DNA of 64,000 bases from SZUA-36 sp963774415 (GTDB lineage: Bacteria; Pseudomonadota; Gammaproteobacteria; Xanthomonadales; SZUA-36): NCBI GenBank assembly GCA_963774415.1, contig CAVZEU010000003.1, positions 992,001 through 1,056,000 of the forward strand, read 5' to 3'. This document shows, piece by piece, positions 45,352 through 52,747 of this stretch. Under the pieces are notes generated by a model. The model saw only the letters and a list, made by a program, of their open reading frames with translations, was not told the DNA's origin and did no database searches. Numbering within the stretch: position 1 is the stretch's first letter; every line of letters starts with the position of its first letter. A program made the translations under genes and the position numbers.

Positions 45352-45880
45352 CGGGTGCGCTCCTCTGGCTGGCCAGTTCGATTTCAAAGAACTCCGCCGG
45401 CGCGAAACCGAACAGCCGGGCGATCAGGTTGGACGGAAAGCTTTCCACCAGGATGTTGTTGTTGCGGACCGCGCCGTTGTAGTAGCGGCGCGCGAACTGC
45501 AGGTCGTTTTCGATATCGACGAGGCTGCGGTGCAGTTGCTGGAAGCCTTCGCTGGCCCGGAGTTCCGGGTAGTCCTCGGCCAGCGCGAACAGCCGGCTCA
45601 ACGACCTGGACAGGGAGGTTTCCTGGCGGGCGCGTTCACCGACATCGGTCCGGGCCGAATTACGGATCTCCGCCACCTTCTCGAAGACGCCGGCTTCGTG
45701 CGCGGTATAGCCCTTGACCGTTTGCACCAGGTTGGGCACGAGTTCGTGGCGCTTTTGCAATTGCACGTCGATACCGGCCCAGGCCTCGGCGACGAGGTTG
45801 CGGCTGCGCACCAGGCGGTTGAACAGCCAGGCGCCGGCGAGCAGCAGGATAATCGCAAGGCTGAGGAGGAGGCCGGTCAT
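45338..45880 (-). CDS. LemA family protein
   Basis: 180 residues: one N-terminal membrane helix (residues 3-20) and a long helical domain. Family motifs: RLVRSRNLVAEAWAGIDVQL, KRHELVPNLVQTVKGY, and NNNILVESFPSNLIARLFGF. Likely inner-membrane anchored with the helical part outside the cytoplasm. The role is unknown; the overlapping DUF2207 gene suggests a joint complex. Confidence 0.92.
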   Translation of the reverse strand: MTGLLLSLAIILLLAGAWLFNRLVRSRNLVAEAWAGIDVQLQKRHELVPNLVQTVKGYTAHEAGVFEKVAEIRNSARTDVGERARQETSLSRSLSRLFALAEDYPELRASEGFQQLHRSLVDIENDLQFARRYYNGAVRNNNILVESFPSNLIARLFGFAPAEFFEIELASQRSAPDVEL

Positions 45881-46056
45881 GATTGTTTTTGATTATATCC
45901 CAATAAATTAATGGCACTGAAAAACAACGCCGCAGGGCAAAGCTGCAGACCCGATGCCCGCGCTGACTGCCCTCTTGCGAGTCGCGGTCAAGGGTATTTT
46001 CAATCGATTTTTCAATAAACTGGCAGTTCTTACAGTGTGAAATCATGTCAGTGAAG

Positions 46057-46071
46057 TGACAAATTTTGTCA
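46057..46071. promoter_or_regulatory. Perfect 15-base palindrome, possible operator
   Basis: TGACAAATTTTGTCA, arms of seven bases around one T. It lies about 120 bases before the predicted protease promoter. The regulator is unknown. Confidence 0.35.
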
Positions 46072-46177
46072 TTTTGCCAGCGGTGGTGACCGGGGGCTGA
46101 AAACAGCGGCTGTCGAAAGGTAAGTCAAGACAGGAGCTTATGGTTCCCGGGCAATTGGCTGGCCTGTTCCATGGCAT

Positions 46178-46205
46178 TTGGCATAATTGTTGTATGCGCT
46201 TTAAT
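46178..46205 (+). promoter_or_regulatory. Predicted promoter of the metalloprotease gene
   Basis: TTGGCA (5 of 6) at 46178-46183, 16-base spacer, TTTAAT (5 of 6) at 46200-46205. The start point near 46212 would leave a leader of about 37 bases. Confidence 0.5.
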
Positions 46206-46248
46206 AAACAAGATCTAAGAACACGGACAAGTTCAGGGAGTCAGCGTT

Positions 46249-49200
46249 ATGCCATTCAGCAAGGGATTTTCAGCGGCCTTGTGCTGCTACTTCTTCCTCA
46301 CGGTCAGCGGCCAGGCACTGGCGCAGTCCGGCCACGGCAACGGCCCGCCATTTTACGGGCCGGGGCAGCCGCGCACGATACAGGATCTGCCCTTGGGCAA
46401 ATTACGCGCCCGCCTCGAGTCGTTGCCGCCCCAGGCCAGCGGCCGGGCCCTGAAGTGGTTGCAGGAGGTCGAGTTTCCGCAAGCCGACCTGGACACGCTG
46501 GAAGTCGATGACGAGGGCGGTGTCTATTATAGCGATTCAAACCTGCCCGATCCGACCCGCCAGGGCGCGACCGCCAGTTCCGGCCCGACGGTGCCCGGCG
46601 ATGTGCCGTCCACGACGCTGGACGACGCTTTCGTTCTGCACAGCCGGCCCGGGGCGGCAAACGTTGTCTTTGTCGATTTTGACGGTGACATCATCAGCGG
46701 CACGGCCTGGAACGGTTCGGTCCCGCAGTTCGACGCGGTACCGTACGACCTGGACGGCGATCCGACCACGTTCAACAGCACCGAAAGAACCCGCATCGTC
46801 GATATCTGGCACCGGATCGCGGAGGACTACGCGCCATTCGACATCGACGTGACCACCGAAGAGCCGGCCTCGTTCGGACCCCACACCGGGCACATCCTGG
46901 TGACCAATACCAATGATGCGAACGGTACGCTGATCAATTGTTCGGGCTGCGGCGGTGTTGCCTACGTGGGTGTCTTTGGCAGTTCCAACTACGTCTATTA
47001 CCAGCCGGCGCTGGTGTTTTTCAACAAGCTGGGCAACGGCGGCGAAACCTATGTCGCCGAAGCCGCGTCACACGAATTCGGCCATAACCTGGGCCTGTCG
47101 CATGACGGCACCAACTCGGGCACGACGTATTACTCCGGCCTCGGCACCGGGCTCGTTTCGTGGGCGCCGATCATGGGCGTGGGCTATTACAACAACGTGA
47201 CGGAATGGAGCCGCGGCGAGTACCCTGACGCCAACAATACCCAGGACGACCTGGCGATCATCGACGGCAAGCTGGGCTATGCGGCCGACGACCACGGTGA
47301 CACCCGCGCCACGGCTTCGGCCCTGGCGGTCGGCGGTGACGGCTCGGTCGTGGCCTCCAACCCGGAACTCGACCCGCACAACCTGCTGCCTGCAAACAAG
47401 GGTGTGATCGATGCGTCGTCGGACGTCGACGTGTTTTCGTTCGCGGCGGGCGCAGGCACCATCGATTTGACCGTGGATCCGGCCTGGGATGCCTTCTACC
47501 GCGCCACTTCCCGCCGCGGCGCCAACCTGGATGTCGAGGCCGAACTGCAGGACGTCAACGGCAATACCCTCGCCGTCAGCGACCCGGTCGACGACACCTA
47601 CGCCAACGTCAGTGCGTCGGTGTCCGCCGGGACGTATTACCTGCTCGTCGCGGGCGTCGGCAATGCAGTGACGCCCTATTCCGATTACGACAGCATGGGC
47701 GAGTATTTCATCAACGGCTCGGTGCCGCCGGCCGTGGCCGACACCACGCCGCCGACGCCCGACCCGATGACCTGGGCCAGCGCGCCGGCTGCCGTGTCGG
47801 ATACCGCCATCGGCATGGCCGCGACGACCGCGACGGACGATTTCAGCACCGTCGAATACAATTTCCGCTGCACCGTGGGCGGGCAGGGCTGCGTCGACAG
47901 CGGCTGGCAAGCCGGCACCAGCTACACGGCGACCGGGCTCGCCGCCAACACGTCGTATACATTCGAGGTGCTGGCGCGGGACCTGGCGCATAACGTGACC
48001 GCACCGTCGTCCGCCCGCAGCGCCACGACCAACCCGCCGCCACCGCCGCCGGCGGCCCCGACCAACCTGTCCGCCACCGGTGTGTCCGATACGGCGATCG
48101 ATCTCGCGTGGACCGACAACGCCGGTGACGAGACCGGTTACCGCGTGGACCGCTCCCCGGCCGGCCAGGGCAACTTCAGCACGATCGCGACGCTGGGTGT
48201 CAACGCCCACGGCTACAGCGATACCGGGCTGGCGGCCGCCACCACCTACGATTATCGCGTCGCTGCGTTCAGCGACTATGGCGATTCGGGTTATGCCACC
48301 GCCAGCGGCACGACCAACGAGCCGCCGGCCTCGGCCAACTACGTCGCCGTCAGCGACACGTCGGTCGCCGGTTCGGTCAGTGGCAGCGCCAGCGACACCT
48401 TTGACGACGACGGCGTCGCCCAGGCCATCACCGAACGTCAATCCGGCGGACGCAAGAGTTCACGCTACACGTACCTGGAGCACCGCTGGAGTTTCAACAT
48501 CTCCAGCGGCGCCACGTCAACGATCTACGCCAACGCCTGGAGCGGCGGCTCCAGCGACGGCGACACCTTCGACTTCGAGTACTCGCTCGATGGCGGCAAC
48601 AGCTTTGCGCTGGCCTTCAATGTGTCCTCGACCAGCAATGCCAACCTGGCGTCCTTCGATCTGCCCGGCTCGCCCAGCGGTTCGGTGATCATCCGCGTGG
48701 TCGATACCGACCAGAGCGCGGGCCACAACGAGGAAAACACCGTCTATGTCGACCAGCTCTACATCCAGGTCGGCAACCCGTCCAGCGACCCACCCAACGG
48801 CGATCCGAGCGGGTTGAGTGCGAGCGCGGTTTCATCCAGCCGGATCGACCTCAGCTGGAATGACGGTTCGACCAACGAGTCCGGCTTCATCGTCAGGCGC
48901 TCACTGGACGGCGTCAGCTGGAGCCAGGTGGCCGACCTGCCGGCCGACAGCACCAGCTACAGCGACACCGGCCTGGCGGGCGGGACCACCTACTACTACC
49001 GCGTCAGCGCGTATAACCTGAACGGTACCTCGGGCTCCACCACCGCCAGCGCCACGACGCCGCCGGCACCGGCCCTGAGCCTCAGCGCTTCCGGCTACAA
49101 GGTCAAGGGCGTGCAGCACATCACGCTCGACTGGGGCGTCTCGGCGGCCGTCGACGTCTACCGCGACGGTAACCTTGTCGCCAGTAACGTGGCGGGACCG

Positions 49201-49305
49201 CAATACGATGATGACACCGGTGCCAAGGGCGCCGGCACCTACACCCACCAGGTCTGTGAAGCAGGCACCTCCACTTGCTCCAACACGACCACCACCGTGT
49301 TCTGA
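46249..49305 (+). CDS. Secreted zinc metalloprotease with fibronectin type III repeats
   Basis: 1018 residues. Signal peptide 1 to about 25. The catalytic domain (about 135-345) has the extended zinc motif HEFGHNLGLSHD (H275, E276, H279, H285) and a Met-turn at PIMGVGY (M309), placing it among metzincin-like peptidases. Next come a pre-peptidase C-terminal-type domain (about 350-490), two fibronectin III-like repeats (about 500-690), a beta-sandwich region (about 695-840), a third repeat (about 845-930) and a final small domain. Type II secretion genes at the window start offer a possible export route; this is inference. It probably degrades environmental protein. Confidence 0.88.
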   Translation: MPFSKGFSAALCCYFFLTVSGQALAQSGHGNGPPFYGPGQPRTIQDLPLGKLRARLESLPPQASGRALKWLQEVEFPQADLDTLEVDDEGGVYYSDSNLPDPTRQGATASSGPTVPGDVPSTTLDDAFVLHSRPGAANVVFVDFDGDIISGTAWNGSVPQFDAVPYDLDGDPTTFNSTERTRIVDIWHRIAEDYAPFDIDVTTEEPASFGPHTGHILVTNTNDANGTLINCSGCGGVAYVGVFGSSNYVYYQPALVFFNKLGNGGETYVAEAASHEFGHNLGLSHDGTNSGTTYYSGLGTGLVSWAPIMGVGYYNNVTEWSRGEYPDANNTQDDLAIIDGKLGYAADDHGDTRATASALAVGGDGSVVASNPELDPHNLLPANKGVIDASSDVDVFSFAAGAGTIDLTVDPAWDAFYRATSRRGANLDVEAELQDVNGNTLAVSDPVDDTYANVSASVSAGTYYLLVAGVGNAVTPYSDYDSMGEYFINGSVPPAVADTTPPTPDPMTWASAPAAVSDTAIGMAATTATDDFSTVEYNFRCTVGGQGCVDSGWQAGTSYTATGLAANTSYTFEVLARDLAHNVTAPSSARSATTNPPPPPPAAPTNLSATGVSDTAIDLAWTDNAGDETGYRVDRSPAGQGNFSTIATLGVNAHGYSDTGLAAATTYDYRVAAFSDYGDSGYATASGTTNEPPASANYVAVSDTSVAGSVSGSASDTFDDDGVAQAITERQSGGRKSSRYTYLEHRWSFNISSGATSTIYANAWSGGSSDGDTFDFEYSLDGGNSFALAFNVSSTSNANLASFDLPGSPSGSVIIRVVDTDQSAGHNEENTVYVDQLYIQVGNPSSDPPNGDPSGLSASAVSSSRIDLSWNDGSTNESGFIVRRSLDGVSWSQVADLPADSTSYSDTGLAGGTTYYYRVSAYNLNGTSGSTTASATTPPAPALSLSASGYKVKGVQHITLDWGVSAAVDVYRDGNLVASNVAGPQYDDDTGAKGAGTYTHQVCEAGTSTCSNTTTTVF

Positions 49306-49328
49306 TTTCCTTGCCTCGGAGCACCCTG

Positions 49329-49353
49329 GGCCGCCGCAAGGCGGCCTTTTTTT
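49329..49353 (+). terminator. Intrinsic terminator after the metalloprotease gene
   Basis: Perfect 7-pair stem GGCCGCC / GGCGGCC, GCAA tetraloop, followed by seven T. It ends about 48 bases after the stop codon. Confidence 0.9.
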
Positions 49354-49510
49354 GTATCACGGCAATCCCCGTGGGCGTCGTGTTCCAAGTTCAAGGCCCG
49401 GGGTTGCTCCATGAGAGGGGTGGGGCACATCGAGGCAGGTCTCATCCGCAGTTCGTTCGACTACGCACGATTTCGACAGCACAATCGAAAGATCGCGAAG
49501 CCTGCTGGCG

Positions 49511-50572
49511 ATGCCATATACTAGCCCGGACCCGCAAGCCACAGGCCCACGTTTGATCACCACGGAAGTCATAGACAAATTCAAAGCCCTGGGGCCGCTT
49601 CGCGACGCCTGGGATGGTTTGCTGGCCCGGAGTTTCAGCCGCTCAGTTTTTTTGAGCTGGGATTGGGTGGAAACCTGGTGGAAACACTACGGGACGGATT
49701 TCGAACCGCTGGTCATTGTCGCCAGGGACGATGGCGTTCCGTGTGGCATTGCTCCGCTCATCATTCGCAAGGGCGATATCAGGAGACTGGAGTTTTTTGG
49801 TCAGAACAAGGCCTATGGAGAATATTTGGATTTTCTCGTGGCTGAGGGTGACGAGTGTCGTGTAACACCGGAAATATGTAGGGCAATGGTCGAGCGTTAC
49901 GACGACAATTCGTGGCAGAGCTTGAGCCTGGCCGTCATTTTGGAAAGGTCTCCCAATTTGGCGATGATTCGGCATGCACTGGAGCGCCATGGGCTGGATG
50001 TGGTCTTACAGCACAGAACCAGTCCCTATATCCGGCTGCCGGCTACGTGGGCGGAATACTTGCGGATCAAGGGAAAGAAGCTCAGAAAACGAATTGAATA
50101 CAACGAAAGACGCCTTGCCAGGCTCGGAAAAGTAGCGGTCGAATTCCCGCGCAATTTGTGCGAGGTTGACCATTTTCTGGAAAATCTCATCGCCTTGCAT
50201 TGTTACCGATGGAAGGTAAAGCCCAATGAGATATTCTTCGGTTTTCACCGCGAAATTGCGCGCAGGTTTTATTCGCTGGATCGGCTTCTCCTTGCACGTT
50301 TGAAAGTCGGCGACCGGGTTATTGCAGCGAAATACGATTTTGTCTTCGACAAAAGAGCTTGGGGCTATCAAGGGGGTTGGCTGCGGGAATACGCGAAGTA
50401 CGAAGTGGGAAGTGTCCTTTTATGTGAACTCTTCAAACACTGCATCGACAACGAGCTTGCCGTGTACGATTTCCTCGAAGGAGAGGACTGGTACAAGAGG
50501 CGCTGGAGCACGCACTCCCTGGCTTCGGTCGATTTGACGTGCGGCCCGGCAGGCCCGCCCTTTGTTTTCTAG
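49511..50572 (+). CDS. GNAT-type acetyltransferase of the CelD/BcsL-like family
   Basis: 353 residues, double-GNAT fold as in CelD/FemAB-like proteins of exopolysaccharide loci. Visible: FLSWDWVETWWKHYG near the start, PLVIVARDDGVPCGIAPLII, and the C-terminal IAAKYDFVFDKRAWGYQGGW and YDFLEGEDWYKRRW. Probably acylates a sugar or lipid-linked precursor; the acceptor is unknown. It begins the polysaccharide region. Confidence 0.8.
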   Translation: MPYTSPDPQATGPRLITTEVIDKFKALGPLRDAWDGLLARSFSRSVFLSWDWVETWWKHYGTDFEPLVIVARDDGVPCGIAPLIIRKGDIRRLEFFGQNKAYGEYLDFLVAEGDECRVTPEICRAMVERYDDNSWQSLSLAVILERSPNLAMIRHALERHGLDVVLQHRTSPYIRLPATWAEYLRIKGKKLRKRIEYNERRLARLGKVAVEFPRNLCEVDHFLENLIALHCYRWKVKPNEIFFGFHREIARRFYSLDRLLLARLKVGDRVIAAKYDFVFDKRAWGYQGGWLREYAKYEVGSVLLCELFKHCIDNELAVYDFLEGEDWYKRRWSTHSLASVDLTCGPAGPPFVF

Positions 50573-50619
50573 GCCGGGCTTAAGCTCCGGGCGTGTCAAT
50601 ATCCCCCGTGTATGAAGAT

Positions 50620-51447
50620 TTACGGGCGCGGTTGAGCCGTGCCCTCCTTTGGTTTGCGTGCCAGGAAGTACACGTGAGGTGCCTGCCTGATCCCCGGGTG
50701 GGTGGGTGGCAGTGCTTCGCCCGACCAACTCAAGGACTGCACGTCGACAAACCCCGCTCCCCTGAGCTTCCGCAGCTGATCCGCTGGATCGGCATAATAG
50801 TGCAGTACACTGAATTCGTGACCGCTGTCGGTCAGGATCGCGTAGCAATTCCCCTCGACATGCAAGTGCCGGTATCGCGCGTAGTTCATCAACCCCTTAG
50901 CCATCAATTTTAGACTCCGCACGATTGTTCGTGGATGCCGGTCCCATCGGTAAATATGAGTATGCCAGGGTTTCTCCCCGCGTGCTGACAGGTTGTGCGA
51001 GGAAAACAAGAACAAGCCGCCGGGCGCTAACTTCTGATAGACCTGCAAGATGACTGCCTGCCTGCCTTCGTGGTCAACGCAATCCAAGCCGTTGAAGGAA
51101 TACCAGATAAAGCCATATTCTTCCTGCCCGAGGCTCGCAAGATTCCGTGCATCGCATTGTACGAATCTGGCTTGGGGGAAATTGGCCTTACAGCCCTCGA
51201 TCATTGGTTCAGACCAGTCGATACCGAGGTATTCATCTGTCAATTCCAGCATCGCGGCAGTGGTTCTGCCCGTACCGACACCGATATCCAATACCGGTCT
51301 GCCCGCGATGTCGGATTTGTGCCGTTCGATGATGTTGCGCTCGCCGGGAAACAAGCCTTTCGTCTCGAACAGGTACTCCTTGACCGTGGTGCTTTTTTGG
51401 TATAACCGGTGGTTTATCGTGTCCTGCCGTTTAGATTCCAAAATCAT
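50620..51447 (-). CDS. Class I SAM-dependent methyltransferase
   Basis: 275 residues. SAM site PVLDIGVGTGRTTAAMLEL (about residues 50-68) followed by LGIDWSEPMI. The substrate is unknown; in this polysaccharide context a sugar or lipid is possible. ATG 51447. It converges on the acetyltransferase gene. Confidence 0.82.
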   Translation of the reverse strand: MILESKRQDTINHRLYQKSTTVKEYLFETKGLFPGERNIIERHKSDIAGRPVLDIGVGTGRTTAAMLELTDEYLGIDWSEPMIEGCKANFPQARFVQCDARNLASLGQEEYGFIWYSFNGLDCVDHEGRQAVILQVYQKLAPGGLFLFSSHNLSARGEKPWHTHIYRWDRHPRTIVRSLKLMAKGLMNYARYRHLHVEGNCYAILTDSGHEFSVLHYYADPADQLRKLRGAGFVDVQSLSWSGEALPPTHPGIRQAPHVYFLARKPKEGTAQPRP

Positions 51448-51496
51448 TCTGTTTCAATCAGGGTCTTTTGAGTTTTAATACCGGCGCTCGATTTGC

Positions 51497-52516
51497 TCAA
51501 GGTTGCGAGCCGGGGCCATGGCCATTCCCTATCCATTCAAGCAAATGTTCACGGAATGTATCGCCATCCCAGTTCCTGACCGTAAATCGCGGCAAGTGCA
51601 TGGGATCGGTTGTACGCTCTACCGGGGCTTCCCTGGTCGTGCAGGCGCAGCAAAACTCGTGGGCTTTAAGGATACCGGCGGTGGTGTCGCTGAATTTTCC
51701 GTGCGGGTAGGCAAAAGTACTTACGGATTTAGCGACAATACGTTCGAGGACTTGCCTGCTTTCGAGTATTTCCGATTCTTGCAGCGCCGCGGGTTTTTCG
51801 TCCAGGGGCAGATGATTGACCGAATGCGCACCGATCGTGATGATTTGCTCTTCGCCCAGGCTGGCGATTTCCTCGGTCGTCATCGGACGCGAATCGCGCC
51901 AGCTGTTCGGGTCCATGCCGGCCCATGCCACGATGTTGTCGATCTGCTTCAATCGGCGGTCGTGATCCAGTGACCAGAGTGCATCATAGACTTCATGGTA
52001 CAAACGGACTCTGGATCCGGGTTCCCCCAACCATTTGCAGTCAATGCAGTCTGCTTCGTATTGTTCGGTCGTGTAGGTCGAAGCGCGGTCAAGGCTCCAT
52101 TCAACTTTACGCTCCCCGAATTGCAATTCCAGTTTCGGGGGCAGATTGTTTGGCCGCAGGAAGATATGTTCCAGCGCCTCCCACCAAAAAAAGGGCGCGC
52201 CCACATAGCCGGTGGAGACAAAAATCGTTGCCGGCACGCGATATCGCCTGAGCAATACTAGGGCATTTACAAAGTTGTCGACATAACCGTCATCAAAGGT
52301 GACCACGATCGAGTTTCCAGGGACAATTCCAGCTTGGTAGGAAGCGACAAAATCCGGCAAGGATACCGGTTTGCCAAGCTCGCCGAGTATTTCGAGATGG
52401 CTGGCGAAATTTTCGGGCGATACCCTCAAACTCCACGGATCGAGCTCCACGTCCACTATCCTGTGGTAGCTCAACAGTACCCCGCAAATCCCGTTGGTTT
52501 GGCTTGCCTCGCTAAT
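51497..52516 (-). CDS. Polysaccharide deacetylase (NodB family)
   Basis: About 339 residues. Removes N- or O-acetyl groups from a polymer. LLSYHRIV, the catalytic/metal motif VVTFDDGYVDN, PATIFVSTGYVG, GAHSVNHLPL and TFAYPHGKFSD are the NodB motifs. The start is unusual: no ATG or GTG fits. A strong GAGGAGG (52524-52530) points to the ATT at 52516 (or ATC at 52519), which keeps the first beta strand; a TTG at 52474 would remove it and has no ribosome site. Confidence 0.8.
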   Translation of the reverse strand: MSEASQTNGICGVLLSYHRIVDVELDPWSLRVSPENFASHLEILGELGKPVSLPDFVASYQAGIVPGNSIVVTFDDGYVDNFVNALVLLRRYRVPATIFVSTGYVGAPFFWWEALEHIFLRPNNLPPKLELQFGERKVEWSLDRASTYTTEQYEADCIDCKWLGEPGSRVRLYHEVYDALWSLDHDRRLKQIDNIVAWAGMDPNSWRDSRPMTTEEIASLGEEQIITIGAHSVNHLPLDEKPAALQESEILESRQVLERIVAKSVSTFAYPHGKFSDTTAGILKAHEFCCACTTREAPVERTTDPMHLPRFTVRNWDGDTFREHLLEWIGNGHGPGSQP

Positions 52517-52747
52517 GATCTTGCCTCCTCAGATCGGTTCGGCGTTGCTAATCCGTACGGCTGTCAGAACGATCGCTTGAATCAAATTCCTTTACCGCAC
52601 CCATCTGGCATCAACTTCTTGGCTGAAAAACGCCCAATTTAATAGTATCGTGGTGTACATTGGGCACGAGCGGCGCCCGTGTCCGATGGCATTTTCATTA
52701 TACCCAAACACTGAATCCTTTATCTGTTCCGTAACAAGGCGAAGCAC

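Larger units (their letters stand above)
45881..46248. other. Regulatory intergenic region before the metalloprotease gene
   Basis: 368 bases between divergent lemA and the protease gene. AT-richer than the flanks. It contains a 15-base palindrome and a promoter, listed separately; no gene is supported. Confidence 0.6.

Noticed and set aside
47068..48441. 457-codon minus-strand frame opposite the metalloprotease
   Set aside because: Its Arg/Gly-rich translation is typical of an antisense shadow of repetitive Thr/Ala/Ser codons.
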